63,843 bases of DNA from Mxb001 sp964537955 (GCA_964537955.1 CAZICY010000006.1:1-63843); one strand, 5' to 3'; counted from the first letter of the stretch, positions 34,736 to 42,897 are shown. Notes: a model not told the origin generated them from the sequence alone. Translations and numbers: made by a program.

Positions 34736-35209
34736 ATGACCTGGCGCGCAATCGCGATCGCCGCGGTGATCATCACCGTCGTGATCTATGCCGTCGGCTC
34801 AGGAGTGTGGGTCTCGACCGGCAGCGCGTGGTATCTCTCCCTCGATCAGCCCGCGTGGCAGCCGCCGCCGTGGGTCTTCGGGCTGATCTGGCCCTACAAC
34901 TTCGTCGCCATCGGCGTCGTCGGCTCCGTCATTGCATGGAACGCCGCGCCTGTGCGCGTCATCACCGTGCTTGCCCTGTTCGCCGTCACGGTTGCGCTCG
35001 CCCTTGCCTGGGCCTACCTGTTCTATGTGCCCCACGAGCTCACCTGGGCGGCGATCGCGCTCACTGCGACAGCGGCTCTCACCCTGCCCATCACGGCGAT
35101 CGCCTTCGCCGAGCGCTGGTGGCTCGGCGCACTGCTTGTGCCCTACCAGGTGTGGGTCGCGCTCGCGGCGAGCCTGGCGTGGGGGTACGTCGCGAAGGCG
35201 GGCGCCTGA
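34736..35209 (+). CDS. tspO: TspO/MBR-family membrane protein
   Basis: This 157-residue protein of the translocator (TspO) family has five membrane helices, the signature WYLSLDQPAWQPPPWVFG and WPYNF in the first loop, and AERWWLGALLVPYQVWVALA near the end. The family binds porphyrins or cholesterol-like ligands and affects tetrapyrrole homeostasis and stress responses; the ligand here is unknown. ATG 34736 is six bases after GACACT. A 60-codon gene starts one base after its stop, suggesting a joint message. Confidence 0.85.
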   Translation: MTWRAIAIAAVIITVVIYAVGSGVWVSTGSAWYLSLDQPAWQPPPWVFGLIWPYNFVAIGVVGSVIAWNAAPVRVITVLALFAVTVALALAWAYLFYVPHELTWAAIALTATAALTLPITAIAFAERWWLGALLVPYQVWVALAASLAWGYVAKAGA

Positions 35210-35210
35210 C

Positions 35211-35393
35211 GTGGATGCCTCGCTGGCGGAAGGCCTGGCGCGCGTCGCCGAGCAGGGTGCCCCCGCCCAACAGGTGGAGGCTCGCCGGCTCGCATCGATC
35301 CTGGAGGGCAGGCCCGACGATGTCGGCGCCCTCGCAGCCGCAGCACAGCTCGTGGATGCCTACCTGCACGACCCCTACCTGGAGCGCGGCTAG
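35211..35393 (+). CDS. Small conserved-looking protein, 60 residues
   Basis: This short helical protein (VDASLAEGLARVAEQG start, LAAAAQLVDAYLHDPYLERG end) contains no recognisable motif. The GTG start is one base after the tspO stop and the reading frame ends 21 bases before the DCC gene, so it fits a three-gene run. The Ala/Leu/Glu-rich sequence predicts two helices with a charged turn. It could be a spurious frame; the tight placement and soluble amphipathic pattern are the only support. Confidence 0.45.
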   Translation: MDASLAEGLARVAEQGAPAQQVEARRLASILEGRPDDVGALAAAAQLVDAYLHDPYLERG

Positions 35394-35414
35394 GGTGGCA
35401 GCAAGGGAGGTTCC

Positions 35415-35813
35415 ATGCGAGCGCTCATGATCTTCGACGGCGATTGCGCCTTCTGTACGACCTCGGCCAACTTCATGCGCCGGCGCATCCGTCCCCGGTG
35501 CGATATCGAGCCCTGGCAGCGCACCGATATCGCAGCCTTCGGGCTCACCCCCGACGAGTGCACCACCGCCGTGCAGTTCGTGACCGAAGATGCTCGCGTC
35601 TACTCCGGCAGTCGAGCCGTGATGCAGATGCTGCGAATCGCGCCGCAGCCGTGGCCGGTCCTGGGAGCGATCGGTGACGCACCGGGCGTGGCCTGGGTTG
35701 CCGACCGCGTCTACCGCTGGATCGCGGTCAATCGCCATCGCCTGCCGGGGGGCACCCCCGCCTGCGCGATGCCTGCCGACGAAGTCAGTCCTCGAGCAGG
35801 ATCCGGGGGATGA
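35415..35813 (+). CDS. DCC-family thiol-disulfide oxidoreductase-like protein (DUF393)
   Basis: This 132-residue protein begins with the family hallmark MIFDGDCAFCTTSANFM, whose Cys-x-x-Cys follows the Asp-Gly-Asp. The rest, including YSGSRAVMQMLR and WVADRVYRWIAVNRHRL, matches DUF393/DCC proteins, which are thioredoxin-like with poorly known roles. GGGAGG precedes the ATG and TAGGGT lies further upstream. Its last 29 bases overlap the convergent tetR gene, so both 3' ends are shared. Confidence 0.82.
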   Translation: MRALMIFDGDCAFCTTSANFMRRRIRPRCDIEPWQRTDIAAFGLTPDECTTAVQFVTEDARVYSGSRAVMQMLRIAPQPWPVLGAIGDAPGVAWVADRVYRWIAVNRHRLPGGTPACAMPADEVSPRAGSGG

Positions 35814-36399
35814 CCTCCTGCTGGATCGTGCCGAAGGGAAGTTCGTCGGGCTCGAGGAGCGACTGCATCGTCGCGCCGTCGTGGAGTGCCTCCACCGTGC
35901 GCACGAGCAGGTCGGTGTCGAGCAGCAGCGAGAGTCCCTTCGCCGCAGCCGCCGCTTCGATCGCGCGAGCGAAGCCCTCGCGGAACTCTCGGCGCACGCG
36001 CACGAAGTCGGGTCGCACGGCCGGTGAGCGCAGGGCGTAGAGGGTGAGCTCGGTGCGCACGAGGTGCCGTCGCAGGGAGTCGACGTCGACGAGACGCTCC
36101 TGGATGGCCGCGACGATGTCTCCCGGGTCGTCGGGCGGATCAGCGAGGACGGTCTCGATCTCGGCGAGGATCCGGGCGCGATCATCCGCGATGATGGCGA
36201 GCACCAACTCGTCGCGACTGGCGAAGTTGGAGTAGAAGGCCCCGCGGGTGAAGCCCGCGGCCTCGCAGATGGCCTCGACGCTCGCCCCGTGCACCCCCTG
36301 GTCAGCGATGACCTGCCGGGCTCCGTCCAGCAGCCGCGCCCGGGTCGCCTCGCGTCGTGCCGAGGACGGACGTGCGGACGAGGGCCGCGTCTGGCTCAC
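35785..36399 (-). CDS. TetR-family transcriptional regulator
   Basis: This 204-residue repressor-type regulator has an N-terminal helix-turn-helix (about residues 17-63: RARLLDGARQVIADQG, VEAICEAAGFTRGAFYSNF) and a C-terminal ligand domain. GTG 36399 is preceded by TACGGT at six bases. The divergent small gene at 36558 has a near-palindromic AATACG-ATAA-CGTATT in its upstream region, a plausible operator. The C-terminal ligand is unknown. Confidence 0.88.
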   Translation of the reverse strand: MSQTRPSSARPSSARREATRARLLDGARQVIADQGVHGASVEAICEAAGFTRGAFYSNFASRDELVLAIIADDRARILAEIETVLADPPDDPGDIVAAIQERLVDVDSLRRHLVRTELTLYALRSPAVRPDFVRVRREFREGFARAIEAAAAAKGLSLLLDTDLLVRTVEALHDGATMQSLLEPDELPFGTIQQEVIPRILLED

Positions 36400-36405
36400 C
36401 GGGGG

Positions 36406-36411
36406 ACCGTA
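36406..36411 (-). promoter_or_regulatory. -10 box of tetR
   Basis: TACGGT, six bases before GTG 36399. Confidence 0.58.
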
Positions 36412-36477
36412 GCGCCGCGGCGGGCAGTGACGCAGCCCACTCGATGCATGACCGGATCAGGATGCATATCTGTATTG

Positions 36478-36493
36478 AATACGATAACGTATT
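36478..36493. promoter_or_regulatory. Candidate TetR operator
   Basis: Inverted repeat AATACG-ATAA-CGTATT in the 158-base gap between tetR and the small membrane gene. The octamer GTATTGAA also occurs as a direct repeat at 36472 and 36489. The patch is strikingly AT-rich for this genome. Binding by the adjacent TetR is inferred. Confidence 0.55.
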
Positions 36494-36501
36494 GAAAGCG
36501 T

Positions 36502-36535
36502 CGGGCGGTCGGGTTCCCCCCGAACTGACCGCCCG
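36502..36535 (+). promoter_or_regulatory. Leader stem-loop before small membrane gene
   Basis: Perfect 9-bp stem CGGGCGGTC/GACCGCCCG with an inner GTTC/GAAC pairing, ending about 10 bases before the AAGAGGAGG ribosome site. It leaves that site free, so it could stabilise the mRNA or act as an attenuator. There is no U tract. Confidence 0.5.
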
Positions 36536-36557
36536 GCGCCCTAAGAGGAGGAATGAC

Positions 36558-36746
36558 ATGGCTACCGCCACCGCCACCCGCCCGTCCACCCCCGCTCGCA
36601 CCGTCGCGACCGCACCGGCCACCCCGGAGCACACGACGCGTGAGAAGGCCGTCGCTGCAGTCGTCATCGGCTCGGCGAGCGTGCTCACCCTTGGCGTCTT
36701 CGCCTGGGCCACCTGGGTCACGAGCCAGATCAGCATCCCGATCTGA
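36558..36746 (+). CDS. Small single-span membrane protein
   Basis: This 62-residue protein has a Thr/Ala/Pro-rich cytoplasmic N-terminus (ATATATRPSTPARTVATAP) and one membrane helix (about residues 31-54, AVAAVVIGSASVLTLGVFAW). AAGAGGAGG sits six bases before the ATG, a much stronger ribosome site than most genes here have. The leader contains a perfect 9-bp stem (36502-36535) and, further up, an AT-rich palindrome next to the divergent tetR. I infer that TetR controls it. No family is recognised. Confidence 0.65.
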   Translation: MATATATRPSTPARTVATAPATPEHTTREKAVAAVVIGSASVLTLGVFAWATWVTSQISIPI

Positions 36747-36761
36747 CGCGCTGGGGTCTGG

Positions 36762-36791
36762 CCCGCTCACGAGGGAGACAGGGCGAGCGGG
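36762..36791. terminator. Possible bidirectional terminator
   Basis: CCCGCTC and GAGCGGG, a 7-bp stem with a 16-base loop between the convergent small membrane gene and SDR gene. There is no T run on either side. Confidence 0.35.
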
Positions 36792-36797
36792 ACGTCG

Positions 36798-37586
36798 TCA
36801 GTCGAGCGCGCCGATGACGTTCTGATCCCAGTCGATGATCGAGCCGGTGACCACGCCGGAGCGGTCCGATAGCAAGAACACGATGAAGTCGGCGATCTCG
36901 TCGGGCTGACCGAGTTTGCCCATCGGCATGCCGGCGGCTGCCTTCTCGTACCAGCCGTCGGTGGCGCCGTGCGCCCTGCGCTGCACCGCGTCCTCGCCCT
37001 CGGTGATGGTCCAGCCGATGTTGAGGCCGTTGATGCGGATGCGGTCGAAGCGGTGCGCGTGCGCGGCGTTCTTGGTGACGTGAGCGAGGCCGCCCTTGCT
37101 GGCGACATATGCCGCCAGGATGGACTGCCCCACGTGCATGGACGTCGACAGGATGTTGACGATGCTCCCGGGCGCCTCGCGCGACAGCATGTCCCGGACC
37201 GCCGCCTGCATGGTGAAGAACGGCGCCCTGAGGTTGACCGCGACGTGCCAGTCGAAGAACTCCGGCGTGGTCTCGAGCAGGGTGCCGCGGTCCACGACCG
37301 CCGCCGCGTTGACCAGGCAGTCGATGCGCCCAAACTCCGCCACCGTCTGCTCCACGCTGGCGATCGCCTGCTGCACGTCCGCGACATCGGCCTGCAGGTA
37401 GCGGGCATCTGCGCCGGCCGCTCGGATGCGCTCGAGCGTGGCGTCCGCTGTCTCGGGGCGCCGCCCGGTGATGACGACTCCTGCCGCGCCCGCCTGCGCC
37501 GCCGCGACGGCCGTGGCCGCGCCCACGCCCATCGTCCCCCCGCTCACCAGCACGATGCGGTCGGCGAGCAAGCGCTCGAATCCCAT
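36798..37586 (-). CDS. SDR-family oxidoreductase
   Basis: This 262-residue classical short-chain dehydrogenase has VLVSGGTMGVGAATA (cofactor loop), VVITGRRPE (Arg favours NADP), NAAAVVDRG, catalytic Ser in LSTSMHVG and YVASKGG with Tyr and Lys. The C-terminus GSIIDWDQNVIGALD is related to enoyl-reductase-like SDRs. The ATG at 37586 lies one base after the stop of the small zinc-ribbon gene, so the two are co-transcribed and perhaps co-translated. The substrate is unknown. Confidence 0.85.
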   Translation of the reverse strand: MGFERLLADRIVLVSGGTMGVGAATAVAAAQAGAAGVVITGRRPETADATLERIRAAGADARYLQADVADVQQAIASVEQTVAEFGRIDCLVNAAAVVDRGTLLETTPEFFDWHVAVNLRAPFFTMQAAVRDMLSREAPGSIVNILSTSMHVGQSILAAYVASKGGLAHVTKNAAHAHRFDRIRINGLNIGWTITEGEDAVQRRAHGATDGWYEKAAAGMPMGKLGQPDEIADFIVFLLSDRSGVVTGSIIDWDQNVIGALD

Positions 37587-37587
37587 G

Positions 37588-37770
37588 TCAGTCGTCGCCC
37601 GAGGTGTCGTCGTACGCGGTGTCGTCGTACGCGGTGTCGTCGGCCGGGTCGGCAGCTGCCGCGGGCTGCTCGACATGGCCGCACGTGATGCACACACGGC
37701 GCTCGCCGTCGACGCGATACAGATGCCCGAGGGCCGAGCAGCCGGGGTCGCCTTCGAGGGTCACGGACAT
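37588..37770 (-). CDS. Small zinc-ribbon-like protein upstream of SDR
   Basis: This 60-residue protein starts MSVTLEGDPGCSALGHLYRV and has a Cys at residue 11 and CITC at about 27-30, with nearby His residues (GHLYRV, CGHVEQ), a likely single zinc knuckle. The C-terminal 25 residues are acidic repeats of DDTAY made by a 15-base tandem repeat (37604-37642). GGGAGG precedes the ATG by eight bases. It is the first gene of the operon with the SDR. It may be an adaptor or regulatory subunit; that is inference from the arrangement. Confidence 0.6.
   Translation of the reverse strand: MSVTLEGDPGCSALGHLYRVDGERRVCITCGHVEQPAAAADPADDTAYDDTAYDDTSGDD
37604..37642 (-). repeat. 15-base tandem repeat in the zinc-ribbon gene
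   Basis: Two full copies and one partial copy of a 15-base unit encode the acidic DDTAY repeats at the C-terminus of the small zinc-ribbon protein. Copy number may vary between strains. Confidence 0.75.
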
Positions 37771-37893
37771 GTCGTCATCCTCCCACGCTCAAAGGCCCGG
37801 CTTACGGCGTACGCCTGTCTGCGCAACCTCATGTACGTCATCCCCTAGGCGGCGGGGACGTCACAGCGCAGGACATGGGATCGGCCGGTGTCC

Positions 37894-37899
37894 TACTGT
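37894..37899 (+). promoter_or_regulatory. -10 box of secreted hydrolase gene
   Basis: TACTGT, six bases before GTG 37906, selecting the start that begins the signal peptide. Confidence 0.6.
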
Positions 37900-37905
37900 C
37901 AGGGC

Positions 37906-40395
37906 GTGCGCACTCCCCTGGCCGCGATCGGCGCGGGCGTCCTGATGGCCTCGCTCATCACGGCAGTGCCCCTCTCGGCGCAAGAGCCACCCCACACCAC
38001 CGCGGCGCCGACTCCTGTCGCCGAGTCCGCACCCGATCCGGCGGCCGAGGGTCCCTACGCGATCGAGCGGCGCGATGTGGTGCGCTCCTGGAACGCCGTC
38101 GACGTGGGGTTCGAGCGCCGCGTCGAGGATGTATCCGAGGTCACCTACCCCGTCACGGAAACGGGCGACGTCGTGCCAGGGCGACACCCCGTCGTCGTGA
38201 TCCTGCACGGGATGCATGAATTCTGCGCCCGGACAGGACCCGAGGTCACTCCCGCCCCGTGGTGGTGCCATGAGGATGCGCCACGGCCTGTGCCGAGCTA
38301 CCAGGGATACCGCTACCTTGCGGACACGCTCGCCAGTCAGGGGCGCGTCGTGGTGAGCATCAGCGCCAACGGCGTCAATGCCCAGGACATCTTCACCGAC
38401 TTCGGCATCTTCGCTCGCGCCACGCTCATCCGCCATCACCTGGTCGAGCTCGAGGCAGCCGATGCCGGTCGCGTCCCCGTGCTAGAGGACCTGCTCGTGG
38501 GTCACCTCGACCTGGCGCGCACGGTGCTCGTCGGCCACAGCCGGGGCGGGGATGCCGTCGTGCGTGCCTCGCAGGAGCTCGAGCGACAGGCGGATGCGCC
38601 CGCCACCGTCGTGGGCGTGGTCAACCTCGCGCCTATCGCCTCGGTTGCCGCGGCGCCCGCGAACACCCCGACGGTCACGCTCCTCCCGGCCTGCGATGGC
38701 GACGTACGCGATCTGCAGGGACAGACCTTCGTGGACCGCGGCCGGGATCTCTACGGCGACAGCGGCTTCTTGCGCTCGAGCGTGTGGTTCGGCGGCGGCA
38801 ACCACAACTACCTCAACACCGAGTGGACGCCCGGCACGTCGCAGTCACGCACGGGCACGGACGACGCGGAGTACCTCTACGCCGACAGGCCCTCCTCAGG
38901 GTCCTGCCGCCCCAAGCATCGCCTGACGCCCGGCCAAGAGCAGGCGGTCGGACTCGCCTACGTCGCTGCGAGCACGCGATGGATGCAAGACGCCGACGCG
39001 CGCATGCTGCCCTTCCTCGACGGCACCGGCGATGTGCCTCCCACCGTGCTGACAGAGGGGATCGAGACGAGAGTCGCCAGCCTGTCCGGACCCGATCGTC
39101 TGCTCGTGGTGCCGTCGCCCTTGACGGGCATCTCTGACAGCGGCCTCGATGCCCGGCCCTGCCGCGGAAGCCAACTGTCCGTCCCGGACGATGATCGGTT
39201 GTCGCACCTGTGCGGCTTCGGTCGAGTGGAGCCGGGCTACGACACGAGTTGGCTCGGGCCCACCTATTTCGCCGTTCCCCTGCCCGACCGCACCGCTGTG
39301 CGCCTGGCCTGGTTCGACGAGGGAATGGGCCTGGTCTCGTTGGGCGGGCCTCGCGACCTGAGTGCCGCATCCCGGCTCTCCGCGCGTGTCGTCGTCGATC
39401 CGGCAACGCGCGGCACCTTCGCGATGGCTGTGCGCGACGCCGCCGGTGCGACCGCGGTGGTTCCACTGCGCGGGCTGCCGTTGCGGCCCCTCTCCCGGGG
39501 AACCCTGCCCACACGCCTTGTCCCTCAGCAGGCGTGGATCGACCCGCGCGATGCCGTCGGGATCGACCTGACCCAGGTGACCGATGTCGGCCTATCGGTG
39601 ACGGGTTCCGGCTTCGCGTGGATCCTCGACGTCAGCCAGCGCTTGGGCGGTCTCGCGCCCGCGGCGGCGCCGCTGCCCCTCATCACCATGCCCCTCATCC
39701 AGGAGTTCCGGGTCGGGCCCGGTGCCTCCACGGTCGCAGTCAGGGTGGAGCTCGACGGCCCCGCGCCCCGCGGTGCAGAGCTCGTCGTCGAGGTCGTCCT
39801 CGACCCGGGCCTGCGCTCGGTCGCGCCTGCGCGAGTGACCGTCGAGCCGGGGGAGACCAGCGCGACCATCCCCCTGCGCGTCACCATGCCACGCGTGACG
39901 GGCCCGGAGGACCAGTTCGGCGGCGTGGTCTACGTCTATCCGTTGAGCGGGGCGAACGGTGGTGCCAACACCGGCTACGTCCACGTGGTGCCAGAGGGCA
40001 CGCAGGTGCGGCGTGTGAAGGTGGTCAAGCCCATGGTGGCTGCCCGACCGTCACGCGCCCTCGCCTGGGACTTCAGATCCTCCGATCGGGGACCGGTGAG
40101 CATCCAGTTGGCCCTGGAGGAAGCGGCCATGGACTACTCCGACCTGCGGCCGCGCTTCCGATCCGCCATGGGCCTGCCGGCGCGCGGACCCATCGCCGCC
40201 GGCGAGTTGCTCACTCTCATGTCGTGGAAGGTCGCGCCCGGGCTCTTCAGGGTGAGGCTGCCACTCGCCCGCAAGGCGACGCCGGGTGCGTGGATCAGCT
40301 TCCGCATCGACTCCGTATCGGGCGCTCTGCTCGCCGGAGACGATCGCCTGCTCACCGGCACGGTGAGCGGTCGCGCGAGCACCACGCGCCGCTAG
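37906..40395 (+). CDS. Secreted alpha/beta hydrolase with C-terminal beta domains
   Basis: This 829-residue exported hydrolase begins with a signal peptide (VRTPLAAIGAGVLMASLITA). The hydrolase core is at about residues 70-370: VVVILHGMHEFC (oxyanion strand), nucleophile Ser212 in VLVGHSRGGDAV, and a His candidate in GGGNHNYLNTEW. About 400 residues of beta-sandwich modules follow, including a Calx-beta-like piece (VTVEPGETSATIPLRV). The substrate is unknown; polymer esters are possible. GTG 37906 is six bases after TACTGT and opens the signal peptide. Its stop codon shares the CTAG palindrome with the convergent collagen-like gene. Confidence 0.8.
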   Translation: MRTPLAAIGAGVLMASLITAVPLSAQEPPHTTAAPTPVAESAPDPAAEGPYAIERRDVVRSWNAVDVGFERRVEDVSEVTYPVTETGDVVPGRHPVVVILHGMHEFCARTGPEVTPAPWWCHEDAPRPVPSYQGYRYLADTLASQGRVVVSISANGVNAQDIFTDFGIFARATLIRHHLVELEAADAGRVPVLEDLLVGHLDLARTVLVGHSRGGDAVVRASQELERQADAPATVVGVVNLAPIASVAAAPANTPTVTLLPACDGDVRDLQGQTFVDRGRDLYGDSGFLRSSVWFGGGNHNYLNTEWTPGTSQSRTGTDDAEYLYADRPSSGSCRPKHRLTPGQEQAVGLAYVAASTRWMQDADARMLPFLDGTGDVPPTVLTEGIETRVASLSGPDRLLVVPSPLTGISDSGLDARPCRGSQLSVPDDDRLSHLCGFGRVEPGYDTSWLGPTYFAVPLPDRTAVRLAWFDEGMGLVSLGGPRDLSAASRLSARVVVDPATRGTFAMAVRDAAGATAVVPLRGLPLRPLSRGTLPTRLVPQQAWIDPRDAVGIDLTQVTDVGLSVTGSGFAWILDVSQRLGGLAPAAAPLPLITMPLIQEFRVGPGASTVAVRVELDGPAPRGAELVVEVVLDPGLRSVAPARVTVEPGETSATIPLRVTMPRVTGPEDQFGGVVYVYPLSGANGGANTGYVHVVPEGTQVRRVKVVKPMVAARPSRALAWDFRSSDRGPVSIQLALEEAAMDYSDLRPRFRSAMGLPARGPIAAGELLTLMSWKVAPGLFRVRLPLARKATPGAWISFRIDSVSGALLAGDDRLLTGTVSGRASTTRR

Positions 40396-41300
40396 CCGAC
40401 CTGGCTGACCGTGACGATCATCGACGGGATAGCGGGGCCGTAGGGAGTCGCACCATCGCTCTCGTAGACGATGCGCGCATTCGCATCCAGGCTGGCCCAC
40501 ATCAGCGTTGCGTGCCCACCGGCTCCCAGGGAAGCGAAGAAGTTCCACGCCGCGACCTGCTTGGCCCCGCTGCCGCTCAGGACCAATGCTGTGTTGCTGT
40601 CCGGGACGTCGACTCCGCCGATGCGCAGCCAGAGGTAGACGGTGTCGGTGCCCGGATCGGTCTTTGTGATCTGGGCGGAGAACGCGATGTTGTAGACACC
40701 GGTGTCGTCCACGGTGATGTCAGCGTCATTGACGACGCTCACGCCGCTGCTCAGCTCTGTCGTGCGCAGCAGGATCGGCAGGGGATTGCCGGGTGAGGTG
40801 TTGGTCTGCGTCTGCAGGTCGAGGAAGTTGCCGTAAGCGCCGAAGCCTCCCGCTGGTCCTGCCGGACCGATCGGACCTGCGGGCCCCGCCGTTCCTTCCG
40901 GACCCGCTGGACCCGCTGGACCTGCTGGACCGGGGCCACCGGGACTGCCCGCTGGACCAGCTGGGCCGGGGCCGCCGGCAGTGCCAGTCGGGCCCTGCGC
41001 ACCGGGAGGACCCTGCGCGCCGGCCGGACCTTGCGAACCTGCCGGACCCTGCGGGCCGGCGGGCCCCGGCGGACCTGCGATGGACCAGGTGATCTCGCGC
41101 TCGCGCTGATAGCAGGGGCGAGCACTGCGCGGAATGCGCATGTCCCCGGTCGCACGGTCGACGCAGGCGCGAATCGTCGTACTCGCACGCTCCCCGCTCG
41201 CAGCGATCGGAGAGGCGGATGACGCGAGCATCCCGAGAGCGCCTGCCACAACCACCCAGACCGCACCCACGGTTGCGCCGTTGCGCAGACTTATGTGCAC
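40392..41300 (-). CDS. Exported collagen-like (Gly-X-Y) protein with C1q/TNF-like head
   Basis: This 302-residue protein has an N-terminal hydrophobic signal or anchor (GAVWVVVAGALGMLASSASP), a short Cys-containing segment (IRACVDRATGDMR), and about 90 residues of uninterrupted Gly-X-Y triplets rich in Pro and Ala (GPPGPAGPQGPAG and so on). A globular C-terminal domain of about 130 residues (FSAQITKTDPGTDTVYLWLR) resembles the BclA/C1q-type trimeric jelly roll. Such proteins form trimeric surface stalks. GTG 41300 has GAGACT six bases upstream. Ligand and anchoring are unknown. Confidence 0.82.
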   Translation of the reverse strand: MHISLRNGATVGAVWVVVAGALGMLASSASPIAASGERASTTIRACVDRATGDMRIPRSARPCYQREREITWSIAGPPGPAGPQGPAGSQGPAGAQGPPGAQGPTGTAGGPGPAGPAGSPGGPGPAGPAGPAGPEGTAGPAGPIGPAGPAGGFGAYGNFLDLQTQTNTSPGNPLPILLRTTELSSGVSVVNDADITVDDTGVYNIAFSAQITKTDPGTDTVYLWLRIGGVDVPDSNTALVLSGSGAKQVAAWNFFASLGAGGHATLMWASLDANARIVYESDGATPYGPAIPSMIVTVSQVG

Positions 41301-41306
41301 CCAAAC

Positions 41307-41312
41307 AGTCTC
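41307..41312 (-). promoter_or_regulatory. -10-like box of collagen-like gene
   Basis: GAGACT, six bases before GTG 41300. Confidence 0.42.
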
Positions 41313-41409
41313 GTCACGGTCGGGCCTGTCTCACGGTGCCGCACGGTCAGCGAACGGTCAGCGGGAGGTCACCCGATGCCCTAGCCTGCGAATGACTCGA
41401 GGAGGACCC

Positions 41410-42885
41410 ATGGCATATGCACCCACCTGGGAGTCTGTGAGCACGCATCCCCTGCCGGAGTGGTACGACGACGCCAAACTCGGCGTCTTCTTGCACTGGG
41501 GCCTCTACTCCGTCCCAGGGTGGGCACCGCAGGTCGGCGATATCCAGCAGCTGCTCCACGACGAGGGCCCTGTGGGCATGCTGCGGGACAACCCCTATGC
41601 CGAGTGGTACCGCAACACGATGCAGATCGACGGCAGCCCCACCCAGGTCCATCACGCGCAGACCTACGGGGCGGACTTCCCCTACGACGGCTTCATCCCC
41701 GCCTTCAACTCAGGCGCCAAGGCCGCCGACCTCGACGCGATCGCCGACCTGTGCTCGAGCGCGGGCGCTGGATACGTCGTCCTGACGACGAAGCACCACG
41801 AGGGCTTCCGGCTCTGGCCATCGGCCATCCCGCACCCGAGCAAGGGCCTCTATAACGCGGAGCGCGACATCGTCGGCGACATGAGTGCCGCAGTGCGAGC
41901 GCACGGCATGCGGATGGGCCTGTACTACTCGGGCGGCTACGACTGGCCCTTCAACGACGCCGTCCTCAAGCGCCCGGCTGACTCCATGCTCGCCGTGCCC
42001 GCCTCCGCCGAGTACCTCGCCTACGCGACGGCACATGTGCGCGAGCTCATCGACTCCTACGCCCCCGACGTGCTGTGGAATGACGTCGCGTGGCCGCCCG
42101 GAGGCAACCTGGCCGAGCTCTTCGCGTACTACTACGACCGCGTGCCCGAGGGCGTCATCAACGATCGATGGATCGAGCCCAGTGGGCGGCGCAACATCGT
42201 CACCGACACCCTCACCCAGGCGGCGGGTGACCTCATTCAATTGCTCTGGAAGCACATCCCCGAACAGGACAAGAAGCTCACCTTCCCCGGCGCGCACTGG
42301 TATGACTTCAACACCCCCGAGTACGCCGTCTTCGACACGATCCAGGCCAAGAAGTGGGAGGCCACGCGAGGGGTGGGGCATTCCTTCGGGGCCAATCGCA
42401 ATGAGCGCCCGCAGGACATCGTGACAGCCACCGAGCTCGTGCACATGCTCGTCGACGTCGTGTCGAAGAACGGCAACCTGCTCATCGGCATTGGCCCCGA
42501 CGAACACGGCCGGATCATCGCCCAGCAGCAGGAGCCACTGCACGGTCTGGGCGCATGGATGAAGGCCAATGGCAAGGTCATCCGCGGTTCCCGGCCGTGG
42601 GTTCAGCCTGCGACCGAGACGACCGACGGCACGCCCGTGCGCTTCGTGCAGCAGGGAGACGATGTCTACGCGATCCTGCTCGGCCTCCCCGGATCGCGAA
42701 CCTTTGGCCTGCGTGGGGTGGATGGCCGCTCAGTCGACGCCGCGCACATCGTCGGCAGTCGCGCGAAGGTCGGCATCGGCGAGCGAGACGGGATGGTCGA
42801 GGTCACCCTGCCCGAGCGCGTGCCGGTGGAGCCGGCGTACGCACTGCACCTGGGGCCCGCCGTGCAATGGAGATCCGGCGCCTAG
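41410..42885 (+). CDS. GH29-type alpha-L-fucosidase
   Basis: This 491-residue glycoside hydrolase opens WESVSTHPLPEWYDDAKLGV and FLHWGLYSVP, a standard GH29 start. The catalytic nucleophile Asp is in DVLWNDVAWPPGG; KHHEGF (substrate pocket) and the C-terminal carbohydrate-like beta domain are present. It would cleave terminal alpha-fucose from glycans. There is no signal peptide, so it is probably cytoplasmic or acts after oligosaccharide import. AGGAGG lies before the ATG and TAGCCT further upstream. No fucose catabolic genes are adjacent. Confidence 0.88.
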   Translation: MAYAPTWESVSTHPLPEWYDDAKLGVFLHWGLYSVPGWAPQVGDIQQLLHDEGPVGMLRDNPYAEWYRNTMQIDGSPTQVHHAQTYGADFPYDGFIPAFNSGAKAADLDAIADLCSSAGAGYVVLTTKHHEGFRLWPSAIPHPSKGLYNAERDIVGDMSAAVRAHGMRMGLYYSGGYDWPFNDAVLKRPADSMLAVPASAEYLAYATAHVRELIDSYAPDVLWNDVAWPPGGNLAELFAYYYDRVPEGVINDRWIEPSGRRNIVTDTLTQAAGDLIQLLWKHIPEQDKKLTFPGAHWYDFNTPEYAVFDTIQAKKWEATRGVGHSFGANRNERPQDIVTATELVHMLVDVVSKNGNLLIGIGPDEHGRIIAQQQEPLHGLGAWMKANGKVIRGSRPWVQPATETTDGTPVRFVQQGDDVYAILLGLPGSRTFGLRGVDGRSVDAAHIVGSRAKVGIGERDGMVEVTLPERVPVEPAYALHLGPAVQWRSGA

Positions 42886-42897
42886 CGCAGCCGACTC

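Noticed and set aside
40850..41085. GC-rich repeats resembling a DNA repeat array
   Set aside because: Explained by the Gly-X-Y coding triplets of the collagen-like gene.
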